Positions 41,760 through 49,702 of a stretch of DNA of 64,000 nucleotides are shown piece after piece (position 1 is the stretch's first letter; every line of letters begins with the position of its first letter). The notes under the pieces are model-generated. The model saw only the letters and a list, made by a program, of their open reading frames with translations, did not search any database and was not told the origin of the DNA. Location: NCBI RefSeq assembly GCF_002078175.1, contig NZ_MWFK01000002.1, positions 1,798,001 to 1,862,000 on the forward strand, in the 5' to 3' direction. A program made the translations under genes and the position numbers. The DNA is from Streptomyces sp. M41(2017) (lineage in GTDB: Bacteria > Actinomycetota > Actinomycetes > Streptomycetales > Streptomycetaceae).

Positions 41760-42543
41760 GCCGGCCGAGGAGGCACCGGCCGCTCTGCGGCACGCCGAGG
41801 AGGTCATGGGCACGGTGTTCTCCTTCGACGTGCGCGGTGGGGACCCGGACGCGGTCCGGACCGCACTGGAGGAGGCCGTCGCCCAACTGCACCGGGTGGA
41901 CGCGGTGTTCAGCACCTACCGGGAGGACAGCCAGATCTCGCGCCTGGCGCGCGGCGAACTGACCGTCGAGGAGTGCGACGAGGAGGTCGCCGAGGTGCTC
42001 GGCCTGGGCGCCGAGGCACAGCGGATCAGCGACGGCTGGTTCAGCACACGGTACGAGGGCCGGCTGGACCCGACGGGGATCGTCAAGGGCTGGGCGGCCG
42101 AACGCGCGGCCCTGCGGCTCACCGAGGCCGGGGCGAGCGGGGTGAGCGTCAACGGCGGCGGTGACGTCCAGCTGTGCGGTGTCCCGGGGTCGCACCGGCC
42201 GTGGCGGATCGGCGTGTCGGACCCGCTCCGCCCGGGTGCGCTGGCCGCGGTCGTCTCCGCGGCCGGGGCCGACGAACTGGCCGTGGCGACCTCCGGGACG
42301 GCCGAGCGCGGCGCGCACATCGTGGACCCCCGCACCGGCAGGCCCGCGGTCACCGACCTGCTGGCCGTGACGGTGGTGGGCCCCCGCCTGACCTGGGTGG
42401 ACGCCTGGGCGACCGCCGCTTTCGCGATGGGATCGCGGGCGGGTCTGGACTGGCTGGAATCCCTGCCGGACGTGGAGGGCCTGCTGGTCACGGCGGGCGA
42501 CGAGGTCCGGTGCACGGGCGGGCTGGCCCGGCGCCTGGGGTGA
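41752..42543 (+). CDS. apbE: FAD:protein FMN transferase (ApbE)
   Basis: The 263-residue protein has the ApbE pattern: EEVMGTVFSFDVRG and LHRVDAVFSTYREDSQISRL near the start, then LDPTGIVKGWAAERA, VNGGGDVQLCG and the Mg/FAD region AVATSGTAERGAHIVDPRTG. It transfers FMN from FAD to the Thr of the SGATYT motif in the neighbouring FMN-binding protein. The GTG start overlaps the previous gene's stop, so the two are translationally coupled. No signal peptide is obvious, unlike exported ApbE proteins; export of a folded, flavinylated partner or a cytoplasmic flavinylation step are both conceivable. Confidence 0.9.
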   Translation: MAEPAEEAPAALRHAEEVMGTVFSFDVRGGDPDAVRTALEEAVAQLHRVDAVFSTYREDSQISRLARGELTVEECDEEVAEVLGLGAEAQRISDGWFSTRYEGRLDPTGIVKGWAAERAALRLTEAGASGVSVNGGGDVQLCGVPGSHRPWRIGVSDPLRPGALAAVVSAAGADELAVATSGTAERGAHIVDPRTGRPAVTDLLAVTVVGPRLTWVDAWATAAFAMGSRAGLDWLESLPDVEGLLVTAGDEVRCTGGLARRLG

Positions 42544-42554
42544 CCGAGGGACCC

Positions 42555-42600
42555 ACGCGCGAGGAGGCGCGCCCCCAGCGGGGCGCGCCTCCTCGCGCGT
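42555..42600. terminator. 21-bp bidirectional terminator
   Basis: Perfect 21-nt arms (left arm begins ACGCGCGAGGAGGCG) flank a CAGC loop, midway between the convergent apbE and argR genes. Confidence 0.9.
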
Positions 42601-42628
42601 GTCCGTGCCGGCCGGTCCCGCGCCCGCC

Positions 42629-43165
42629 TCAGTGGGCGTTCTGCGCGAGCCTCAGCAGGTGGTCGGCGAGCGCCTGGCCACCGGTCGGGCCCCGGCTGAT
42701 CAGCAGCAGCGTGTCGTCCCCGGCGATCGTGCCGAGGATGTCGTGCAGTTCGGCCTGGTCGATCGCCGAGGCGAGGAACTGCGCGGCCCCCGGCGGGGTG
42801 CGCAGGACCACGAGATTCGCCGAGGCCTCCGCGGAGATCAGCAGCTCCGAGGAGAGCCGCCGCATCCGCTCCTCCTTCGCCGACTCCCCGAGCGGCGCGC
42901 GGGGCGTACGGAAACCGCCCTCGCTCGGCACCGCGTAGATGAGGTCGCCGTCGTTGTTGCGGATCTTCACCGCGTTCAGCTCGTCGAGGTCCCGGGAGAG
43001 CGTCGCCTGCGTGACGTTCAGCCCGTCGTCGGCGAGGAGCTTCGCCAACTGGCTCTGCGAGCGCACCGGCTGCCGGTTGAGGATGTCCACGATCCGGCGG
43101 TGGCGTGCGGTGCGGGTCTGCGGCACGGCAGGCCCTGCTGGCTCGTGGTCCTGCGCCTGGCTCAT
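42629..43165 (-). CDS. argR: Arginine repressor ArgR
   Basis: The protein has 178 residues from the second ATG (MSQAQDHEPAG). The N-terminal winged helix (TRTARHRRIVDILNRQPVRSQSQLAKLLADDGLNVTQATLSRDLDEL) binds ARG boxes. The C-terminal domain (DTLLLISRGPTGGQALADHLL) binds arginine and forms the hexamer. An in-frame ATG 27 bases upstream overlaps the argD stop by four bases and may be the true coupled start. It is the last gene of argCJBDR. Confidence 0.96.
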   Translation of the reverse strand: MSQAQDHEPAGPAVPQTRTARHRRIVDILNRQPVRSQSQLAKLLADDGLNVTQATLSRDLDELNAVKIRNNDGDLIYAVPSEGGFRTPRAPLGESAKEERMRRLSSELLISAEASANLVVLRTPPGAAQFLASAIDQAELHDILGTIAGDDTLLLISRGPTGGQALADHLLRLAQNAH

Positions 43166-43188
43166 CGTCGTCGTCCCATTTCCCGGGA

Positions 43189-44397
43189 TCATCCGTCCCC
43201 GTTGGCTGCGTCGAGGATGCCGGGAAGCGCCTGGAGGAACGCGTCCACCTCGTCATCGCCCAGGTTCAGCGGCGGCATCAGCCGTACGACATCGGGGGCG
43301 GGCGCGTTCACCAGGAAACCGGCGTCCTGAGCCGCCTGCTGCACCTGGGGCGCGAGCGGCTCGGTGAGCACGATACCCAGGAGCAGGCCCGCACCCCGGA
43401 CATGGTCGACGAGCGGGTGGCGGGCTCCGCCGTCGGCGCCCTCGATTCCGTCGCGCAGCTTCTCGCCGGCGCGCTTCACGTTCTCCAGCAGGCCCTCGGA
43501 CTCGATCGTGTCGAGGACGGCGAGTCCGGCGGCGCAGACGACCGGGTTGCCGCCGAAGGTCGTGCCGTGGTGACCGGGCTTCAGCAGGGTGGCGGCACGG
43601 CCGAACGCGACGGTGGCGCCGAGCGGGAGTCCGCCGCCGAGGCCCTTGGCGAGCGTGACGATGTCGGGCAGGACACCTTCGTGGGCCTGGTACTCGAACC
43701 AGTGGCCGGTGCGGCCGATGCCGGTCTGCACCTCGTCCAGGACGAGCAGCGCGCCGTTGGCCGCCGTGATCGCGCGGGCCGCCTTCAGATAGCCGGGGGG
43801 CGGCACGACCACGCCGTTCTCGCCCTGGATGGGCTCGATGATCACCAGGGCGGTGTCCGGGGTGACCGCTTCGGCGAGGGCCTGCGGATCGCCGTAGGGG
43901 ACGTGCGTGACGTCGCCGGGCAGCGGCAGGAAGGGCTCCTGCTTGCCGGGCTGTCCGGTGAGGGCGAGGGCGCCCATGGTGCGGCCGTGGAAACCGCCGG
44001 TGGTGGCGACCATGTGGGTCCGGCCGGTGAGCCGGCCGATCTTGAAGGCACCCTCGTTGGCCTCGGCGCCGGAGTTGCAGAAGTACACCCGGCCGTCGCG
44101 GCCGAAGAGCTGGAGCAGCCGTTCGGCGAGGGTGACGGGCGGTTCGGCGACGAACAGGTTGGAGACATGGCCGAGTTCGGCGATCTGCCGGCTGACGGCC
44201 TCGACGATCGCGGGGTGGCCGTGGCCGAGCGCGTTGACCGCGATGCCGCCGACGAAGTCGAGGTACCGCGTGCCGTCGGCGTCCCACAGCTTCGTGCCGG
44301 CACCGCGGACGAGCGGCAGGCGCGGGGTGCCGTAGTTGTCCATCAGTGAGCCCTGCCACCGCTCGGTGAGCTCTGCGTTCGTGGCGCTGCCGGTCAT
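43189..44397 (-). CDS. argD: Acetylornithine aminotransferase
   Basis: The 402-residue class-III PLP enzyme has the PLP lysine at about K251 in TLAKGLGGGLPLGA, DEVQTGIGRTGHWF and FCNSGAEANEGAFKIGRL. It converts N-acetylglutamate semialdehyde to N-acetylornithine. Its ATG overlaps the argB stop by four bases, and its stop abuts the argR start region. Typical length. Confidence 0.97.
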   Translation of the reverse strand: MTGSATNAELTERWQGSLMDNYGTPRLPLVRGAGTKLWDADGTRYLDFVGGIAVNALGHGHPAIVEAVSRQIAELGHVSNLFVAEPPVTLAERLLQLFGRDGRVYFCNSGAEANEGAFKIGRLTGRTHMVATTGGFHGRTMGALALTGQPGKQEPFLPLPGDVTHVPYGDPQALAEAVTPDTALVIIEPIQGENGVVVPPPGYLKAARAITAANGALLVLDEVQTGIGRTGHWFEYQAHEGVLPDIVTLAKGLGGGLPLGATVAFGRAATLLKPGHHGTTFGGNPVVCAAGLAVLDTIESEGLLENVKRAGEKLRDGIEGADGGARHPLVDHVRGAGLLLGIVLTEPLAPQVQQAAQDAGFLVNAPAPDVVRLMPPLNLGDDEVDAFLQALPGILDAANGDG

Positions 44398-45308
44398 GCT
44401 GCGTCCCCCGCTTCCTCGTCGTCCGGCACGACCATCGTGCCGATGCCCTCGTCGGTGAAGATCTCCAGCAGGATCGAGTGCTGGACCCGGCCGTCGATGA
44501 CCCGGGCGGTCGTCACGCCGTTGCGTACGGCGTGCAGGCAGCCCTCCATCTTCGGCACCATGCCGCTGGCCAGCTCGGGAAGGAGTTTCTCCAGCTGGGA
44601 AGCGGTGAGGCGGCTGATCACCTCGTCGCTGTTCGGCCAGTCCTCGTAGAGGCCCTCGACGTCCGTGAGGACCATGAGGGTCTCGGCCCCCAGAGCAGCA
44701 GCGAGTGCCGCAGCCGCCGTATCAGCATTGACGTTGTAGACATGTCCGTCGTCCTGGCTCCGGGCGATCGAGGAGACGACCGGGATACGGCCGTCGGCGA
44801 GCAGCGCCTCGATCGCGCCCGTGTCGATCGCGGTGATCTCGCCCACCCGCCCGATGTCGACCGACCGGCCGTCGATCGTCGGCAGGTGCTTGGTTGCGGT
44901 GATGGTGTGCGCGTCCTCGCCGGTGAGGCCGACGGCGAGCGGTCCGTGTTCGTTGAGCAGGCCGACCAGCTCGCGCTGGACCTGCCCGGCGAGCACCATG
45001 CGGACGACGTCCATCGCGTCCTCGGTGGTGACGCGCAGGCCGGCCTTGAACTCGCTGACGATGCCGTGCCGGTCGAGGGCGGCGCTGATCTGCGGGCCGC
45101 CGCCGTGCACGACGACGGGCTTGAGGCCCGCGTGGTGCAGGAAGACGATGTCCTGCGCGAAGGCGGCCTTGAGGCCGTCGTCGATCATGGCGTTGCCGCC
45201 GAACTTGACGACGACGGTCTTGCCCCGGTGCCGGGTCAGCCACGGCAGCGCCTCGATGAGGATCTGCGCCTTGGGCAGAGCGGTGTGTTTGCGGGTCACA
45301 TTGCTCAT
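44394..45308 (-). CDS. argB: Acetylglutamate kinase
   Basis: The 304-residue kinase has the amino-acid-kinase motifs VVVKFGGNAMID, VVVHGGGPQISAAL, YNVNADTAAAALAAAL and LVLTDVEGLYED-like sequence (VLTDVEGLYEDWP). It phosphorylates N-acetylglutamate. In actinobacteria this enzyme is usually feedback-inhibited by arginine; the extended N-terminus (MSNVTRKHTALPKAQIL) fits the arginine-sensitive type. It overlaps argJ and argD by four bases on each side. Confidence 0.97.
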   Translation of the reverse strand: MSNVTRKHTALPKAQILIEALPWLTRHRGKTVVVKFGGNAMIDDGLKAAFAQDIVFLHHAGLKPVVVHGGGPQISAALDRHGIVSEFKAGLRVTTEDAMDVVRMVLAGQVQRELVGLLNEHGPLAVGLTGEDAHTITATKHLPTIDGRSVDIGRVGEITAIDTGAIEALLADGRIPVVSSIARSQDDGHVYNVNADTAAAALAAALGAETLMVLTDVEGLYEDWPNSDEVISRLTASQLEKLLPELASGMVPKMEGCLHAVRNGVTTARVIDGRVQHSILLEIFTDEGIGTMVVPDDEEAGDAA

Positions 45309-46459
45309 GAGGAGTACGCGCTGTTCTCGTGGACGTAGTCGGCGGTGAGGTCGTTGGTCCAGATCGTGGCCGTGGCGTCGCCCGCGGCGAGGTCGGCGAC
45401 GACGTGGACCTCGCGGTAGCGCATGTCGACCCGGTCGCGGTCCTCGCCGACACCGCCGTTCTTGCAGACCCAGACGCCGTTGATGGCGACGTTCAGCCGG
45501 TCCGGCTCGAAGGCGGCCTTCGTGGTGCCGATCGCGGACAGCACCCGCCCCCAGTTGGGGTCCTCGCCGTGGAGGGCGCACTTGAGGAGGTTGTTGCGGG
45601 CGACGGAGCGGCCCACCTCGACGGCGTCGTCCTCGGTCGCGGCGCCCACGACCTCGATCCTGATGTCCTTGGTCGCGCCCTCGGCGTCGCGGATGAGCTG
45701 CTGTCCGAGGTCGTCGCAGACCTCGCGCACGGCCTCGGCGAACTCCGCGTGCTCCGGGGTGACCCCACTGGCTCCGGAGGCGAGCAGCAGCACGGTGTCG
45801 TTGGTCGACATGCAGCCGTCGGAGTCGACGCGGTCGAAGGTCGTGCGGGTGGCGTCGCGCAGGGCCAGGTCGAGGGACTCGGCGGGCACGTCCGCGTCGG
45901 TGGTGATCACGACGAGCATGGTGGCGAGGCCCGGCGCGAGCATGCCGGCGCCCTTGGCCATGCCGCCGACGGTCCAGCCGGCCCGCGTCGCGACGGACGT
46001 CTTGTGCACGGTGTCCGTGGTCTTGATGGCGATGGCGGCCCTCTCGCCGCCGTGCGGGCTGAGCGCGGCGACCGCCCGGTCGACGCCGGGGAGCAGCCGG
46101 TCCATGGGCAGCAGGACACCGATGAGGCCGGTCGAGCACACGGCGACGCTCCCGGCGCCCGTGTCACCGAGGGCCTCGGCGACCTTCTCGGCGGTGGCGT
46201 GGGTGTCCTGGAAGCCCTTCGGCCCCGTACAGGCGTTGGCACCGCCGGAGTTGAGGACGACGGCGGTCAGCTCGCCGGACCTGAGCACCTGCTCCGACCA
46301 GAGGACCGGGGCGGCCTTGACGCGGTTGGAGGTGAAGACGCCCGCGGCGGCGCGGCGGGGCCCGGTGTTGACCACGAGGGCCAGGTCCGGGTTGCCGTTC
46401 TCCTTGATTCCGGCGGCGATTCCCGCCGCCGTGAATCCCTGTGCTGCCGTGACACTCAC
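45305..46459 (-). CDS. argJ: Ornithine acetyltransferase / bifunctional ArgJ
   Basis: The 384-residue proenzyme cleaves itself at Ala179-Thr180 (GLATMLVV); the new N-terminal Thr is the nucleophile. Other motifs are NSGGANACTG, CSTGLIGVLLPMD and GEDPNWGRVLSAIG. It transfers acetyl from N-acetylornithine to glutamate, recycling the acetyl group; bifunctional versions also use acetyl-CoA. The GTG start overlaps the argC stop by four bases. Confidence 0.97.
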   Translation of the reverse strand: MSVTAAQGFTAAGIAAGIKENGNPDLALVVNTGPRRAAAGVFTSNRVKAAPVLWSEQVLRSGELTAVVLNSGGANACTGPKGFQDTHATAEKVAEALGDTGAGSVAVCSTGLIGVLLPMDRLLPGVDRAVAALSPHGGERAAIAIKTTDTVHKTSVATRAGWTVGGMAKGAGMLAPGLATMLVVITTDADVPAESLDLALRDATRTTFDRVDSDGCMSTNDTVLLLASGASGVTPEHAEFAEAVREVCDDLGQQLIRDAEGATKDIRIEVVGAATEDDAVEVGRSVARNNLLKCALHGEDPNWGRVLSAIGTTKAAFEPDRLNVAINGVWVCKNGGVGEDRDRVDMRYREVHVVADLAAGDATATIWTNDLTADYVHENSAYSS

Positions 46460-47484
46460 GGTGCGACTCCGATCGTGGAAAGCCCCAGCTCCTCGGGCAG
46501 GCCGAGCGCGAGGTTCATGCTCTGGACGGCACCGCCCGCGGTGCCCTTGGTCAGGTTGTCGATGGCGCTGACCGCGATGATGCGGTGCGCGGCGGCGTCG
46601 TACGCGACCTGGACCTGAACGGCGTTGGAACCGTAGACGGACGCGGTGGCGGGCCACTGGCCCTCGGGGAGGAGATGGACGAACGGCTCGTCGGCGAAGG
46701 CCTTCTCGTAGGCGGCGCGCACGGCGTCGGCGGTGACCCCGGGCTTCGCCTTGGCGCTGCACGTCGCGAGGATGCCGCGGGGCATCGGCGCGAGCGTGGG
46801 CGTGAAGGAGACGGTGACGGCCTCCCCGGCGGCGGCGCTCAGGTTCTGGATCATCTCGGGGGTGTGCCGGTGGACGCCTCCGACGCCGTACGGGGTCATC
46901 GACCCCATGACCTCGCTGCCGAGGAGGTGCGCCTTGGGCGACTTGCCGGCTCCCGAGGTGCCGGAGGCGGCGACGATCACGGCCTCGTTCTCCGCGAGTC
47001 CGTCCGCGTACGCCGGGAAGAGGGCCAGGGAGGCGGCCGTCGGGTAGCAACCGGGCACCGCGATGCGCCTGGACCCCTCCAGCGCGGCGCGGGCACCCGG
47101 CAGTTCGGGGAGGCCGTAGGGCCAGGTCCCGGCGTGCGGGGAGGCGTAGAACCGCTCCCAGTCGGCCGGGTTCCTCAGCCGGAAGTCGGCGCCCATGTCG
47201 ACCACGAGGACGTCGGGGCCGAGCTGCTCGGCGACCGCGGCGGACTGCCCGTGGGGCAGCGCGAGGAACACCACCTCGTGGCCGGCGAGGACCTCGGGGG
47301 TGGTCTCCGCGAGGACGCGGCCGGCGAGGGGCAGCAGGTGCGGCTGGAGCTCCCCGAGCCGGCGGCCCGCGTTGGAGCCGCCGGTCAGGGCGCCGATCTC
47401 GATCTCGGGGTGTGTCAGGAGCAAGCGCAGCAGTTCCCCGCCCGCGTATCCACTCGCTCCCGCCACTGCCGCGCGTACCGTCAT
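46456..47484 (-). CDS. argC: N-acetyl-gamma-glutamyl-phosphate reductase
   Basis: The 342-residue enzyme has the NADPH loop AGASGYAGGELLRLL and catalytic Cys146 in IAVPGCYPTAASLA. It reduces N-acetylglutamyl phosphate to the semialdehyde. It is the first gene of argCJBDR, with ATG after CTAGGAGGAGGGTTCC, a very strong ribosome site, and ARG boxes directly upstream. Confidence 0.97.
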   Translation of the reverse strand: MTVRAAVAGASGYAGGELLRLLLTHPEIEIGALTGGSNAGRRLGELQPHLLPLAGRVLAETTPEVLAGHEVVFLALPHGQSAAVAEQLGPDVLVVDMGADFRLRNPADWERFYASPHAGTWPYGLPELPGARAALEGSRRIAVPGCYPTAASLALFPAYADGLAENEAVIVAASGTSGAGKSPKAHLLGSEVMGSMTPYGVGGVHRHTPEMIQNLSAAAGEAVTVSFTPTLAPMPRGILATCSAKAKPGVTADAVRAAYEKAFADEPFVHLLPEGQWPATASVYGSNAVQVQVAYDAAAHRIIAVSAIDNLTKGTAGGAVQSMNLALGLPEELGLSTIGVAP

Positions 47485-47503
47485 GGAACCCTCCTCCTAG
47501 ATG

Positions 47504-47540
47504 GCATGACTATACGTTTCCATGCACGTTTATGCAATCC
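47504..47540 (-). promoter_or_regulatory. ARG boxes upstream of argC
   Basis: On the minus strand this reads TTGCATAAACGTGCATGGAA followed by ACGTATAGTCATGCC: tandem TGCAT-type palindromic elements with AT-rich spacers, as in Streptomyces ARG boxes. They lie 20-55 bases before argC and would bind ArgR. Confidence 0.75.
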
Positions 47541-47562
47541 TGGTGCGATCAATGACCGGCAT

Positions 47563-47608
47563 ACGACGACCGCCCCCCGGCCGTCAACGGCTGGGGGGCG
47601 GTCGTCGT
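47563..47608. terminator. 21-bp hairpin between DUF5997 gene and argC
   Basis: The arms are ACGACGACCGCCCCCCGGCCG and a complement with one G-T wobble, and the loop is TCAA. It lies beyond the DUF5997 stop codon on the minus strand and upstream of argC, preventing readthrough into the arg operon. Confidence 0.8.
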
Positions 47609-47656
47609 CCGGGGCTCGACCGCCCCGCGAGGGCGGCCGGACCGGTCGGGCGCGGG

Positions 47657-48049
47657 TCAGGAGCGCTTGGCGGCCTGCTCGGCGTGCTTCTCCTTGATGC
47701 GGGCGGCTTCCTTGCGGACCTCGGCCTGGGTGGCGCGCTCACGGCGCAGCCACTCGGGGTCCTCGTCCCTGAGCGCGTCGATCTGCTCGGTGGTGAGTGC
47801 CTCGCTGACGCCGCCGCGGGCGAGACCCGCGATGGAGACGCCGAGGCGGGACGCCACGACCGGCCGCGGGTGCGGACCGTTGCGGCGCAGCTCCTGGAGC
47901 CACTCGGGCGGGTCGGCCTGGAGGGCGTTCAGCTCGGCACGGGAGACGACACCCTCCTGGAACTCGGCGGGGGTGGCCTCGAGGTACACACCCAGCTTCT
48001 TGGCCGCCGTGGCGGGCTTCATCGTCTGGGTGGTCTGGTGCGAACTCAT
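47657..48049 (-). CDS. DUF5997-family protein
   Basis: The 130-residue protein is charged and mainly helical: KPATAAKKLGVYLEATPAEFQEGVVSRAELNAL, PPEWLQELRRNGPHPRPVVASRLGVSIAGLARGGV and a C-terminal basic helix (RRERATQAEVRKEAARIKEKHAEQAAKRS). The middle part looks like a helix-turn-helix-type domain. It starts with ATG and is divergent, at 80 bases, from the LysR-type gene. The two families are commonly neighbours in Streptomyces by my recollection, suggesting linked function. Function unknown. Confidence 0.85.
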   Translation of the reverse strand: MSSHQTTQTMKPATAAKKLGVYLEATPAEFQEGVVSRAELNALQADPPEWLQELRRNGPHPRPVVASRLGVSIAGLARGGVSEALTTEQIDALRDEDPEWLRRERATQAEVRKEAARIKEKHAEQAAKRS

Positions 48050-48129
48050 GGGTCCAGGGTATCGAGCGCGCGAGCGACCGCCGACCATCGCAGGTGAGGC
48101 CGCCGGGCCACGCCGGGTAACCTGGCCGG

Positions 48130-48936
48130 GTGACCGGCTCCGACGCATCCCCTTCCTTCAGGCTCGCCTACGTTCCGGGGGTGACGCCCTCGAAGTGGGT
48201 GCGGATCTGGCACGAGCGGCTGCCCGACGTACCCCTGTCCCTCGTCCCGGCGTCCCCCGACGAGATCTACGCGCTGCTGCGCGACGGCGACGTCGACGCG
48301 GGCTTCGTCCGGCTCCCCGTCGACCAGGACGACCTGAGCGCGATCCCGCTCTACACCGAGACGACGGTGGTCGTGGTCCCCAAGGACCACATCGTCGCCG
48401 CGGTCGAGCAGATCTCCCCCGGGGACCTCGACGACGACATCGTGCTGCACCCCCTCGACGACCCGCTGGACTGGGAGAAGCTGCCGGGCAGGCCCGCGCT
48501 GGAGCGGCCCGCGACCACCGCGGACGCGGTCGAGCTGGTCGCCGCGGGCATCGGCGTCGTGCTGGTCCCGCAGTCCCTGGCGCGGCTCCACCACCGCAAG
48601 GACCTCACCTACCGCACGGTCACGGACACTCCCGAGTCCCGCGTGGCACTGGCCTGGCCGGAGGACCGGACCACGGATCTGGTCGAGGACTTCATCGGCA
48701 TCGTGCGCGGCCGGACGGTCAACAGCACGCGCGGACGCGCTCCGGCGCCGGCCGCCGATCAGCAGAAGTCCAGGAGCGGCGCCAAGTCCGCGCCCCGCAA
48801 GGGCGACGCGGGGGGCGGCGCGCGGCGCAAGCCCGCCGCCGGGAAGGCGGGCGGCAGGACCGCGGGCAAGAACCCTCGCGGCGGTGGCGGCGCCAAGGGC
48901 GGCGCGAAGCGCGGCAAGCCGCGCCGCAACGGCTGA
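48130..48936 (+). CDS. LysR substrate-binding-domain protein without HTH, basic tail
   Basis: The 268-residue protein matches only the effector domain of LysR regulators: AYVPGVTPSKWVRIWHERLPDVPLSLVPAS, VDAGFVRLPVDQDDLSAIPLYTETTVVVVPKDH, GIGVVLVPQSLARLHHRK. The N-terminal helix-turn-helix is absent. In its place the C-terminus (about 205-268) is a Lys/Arg/Gly/Ala-rich tail (GARRKPAAGKAGGRTAGK) like those of nucleoid proteins. It might bind DNA through the tail or act as a ligand sensor with the divergent DUF5997 protein. GTG start; no clear ribosome site. Confidence 0.85.
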   Translation: MTGSDASPSFRLAYVPGVTPSKWVRIWHERLPDVPLSLVPASPDEIYALLRDGDVDAGFVRLPVDQDDLSAIPLYTETTVVVVPKDHIVAAVEQISPGDLDDDIVLHPLDDPLDWEKLPGRPALERPATTADAVELVAAGIGVVLVPQSLARLHHRKDLTYRTVTDTPESRVALAWPEDRTTDLVEDFIGIVRGRTVNSTRGRAPAPAADQQKSRSGAKSAPRKGDAGGGARRKPAAGKAGGRTAGKNPRGGGGAKGGAKRGKPRRNG

Positions 48937-49245
48937 TCCCACCCCGGCCCCTCCGGTCAGGGGCTCCGGGACGCCGCGTCCCGGACCGCCCAACGGTCCG
49001 CGCGCCACGGCCCTCCCGACGACGGCGGTCCCGCACCGGCCGCACCCCGGTCGGCCGGCCCGTCGGCTGCCGCCGGTTCCCGCCCCCTCAGCACGGACGG
49101 TCACGCGGACCGCCCCTCCCGCGAGGCGCCGGCACCTCGGCCTGCCGACGCACCCTCCTGCGCCGGGCGCGACCGGGCGCCACCCCAGGTGCGCGCGGCC
49201 GACCTCCCGACGGAGCCTCATTCTCCCGATGCCCGCGATCAGCGC
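48937..49245. other. Intergenic region with a hairpin
   Basis: About 310 bases separate the LysR-type and MerR genes. A 9-bp perfect stem (TCCGGGACG/CGTCCCGGA, 3-base loop, 48965-48985) some 30 bases past the LysR-type stop may be its terminator. Nothing else is convincing; open frames on both strands look like random GC-rich DNA. Confidence 0.5.
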
Positions 49246-49276
49246 TTGACCTGGAGCACGCTCCAGGTTCTACGGT
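49246..49276 (+). promoter_or_regulatory. MerR-type promoter with 19-bp spacer and dyad
   Basis: A -35 TTGACC and -10-like TACGGT are separated by 19 bases. The spacer carries the dyad ACCTGGAG-CACG-CTCCAGGT, positioned as in MerR-controlled promoters where the activator untwists the long spacer. The merR start lies seven bases after the -10, so a leaderless or near-leaderless transcript is likely. Confidence 0.75.
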
Positions 49277-49282
49277 CTTCTC

Positions 49283-49702
49283 ATGACCAGCGGACAGCCC
49301 CTCCCGCGAGCGGCGGAACCCACCCTCACGATCGCCCAGGTCGTCGAGCGCACCGGCCTCTCGCACGACACGCTGCGGTACTACGAGAAGGCCGGCCTCA
49401 TCGAACGGGTCGGCCGGACCACCGGCAACCAGCGGCGTTACGCGGCGGCGGACCTCGCCTGGCTGGAGTTCCTGATCCGGCTGCGCGGGACGGGCATGTC
49501 GATCGCGGACATGCAGACGTTCGCCGAGCTGCGCTCGCGGGGCGACGGCTCGGTCCCCGACCGGCTGGCGATGCTCCGCGAGCACCGCGCCGACCTCGCG
49601 GACCGGATGCGCGCCCTGCGCCGGAACGCGGCCGCGCTCGACGACAAGATCCGCCACTACGAACGGCTCCTCGACGGGCCGGGATCGGACGACCTCTCAT
49701 GA
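49283..49702 (+). CDS. MerR-family transcriptional regulator
   Basis: The 139-residue protein has the MerR HTH (LTIAQVVERTGLSHDTLRYYEKAGLIERVGRTTGNQRRYAAADLAWLEFL) and a dimerisation coiled coil (LAMLREHRADLADRMRALRRNAAALDDKIRHYERLL). There are no conserved Cys for metal binding, so a redox or small-molecule effector is more likely. It is preceded by its probable operator and promoter and overlaps the next gene by four bases, the probable target together with itself. Confidence 0.92.
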   Translation: MTSGQPLPRAAEPTLTIAQVVERTGLSHDTLRYYEKAGLIERVGRTTGNQRRYAAADLAWLEFLIRLRGTGMSIADMQTFAELRSRGDGSVPDRLAMLREHRADLADRMRALRRNAAALDDKIRHYERLLDGPGSDDLS

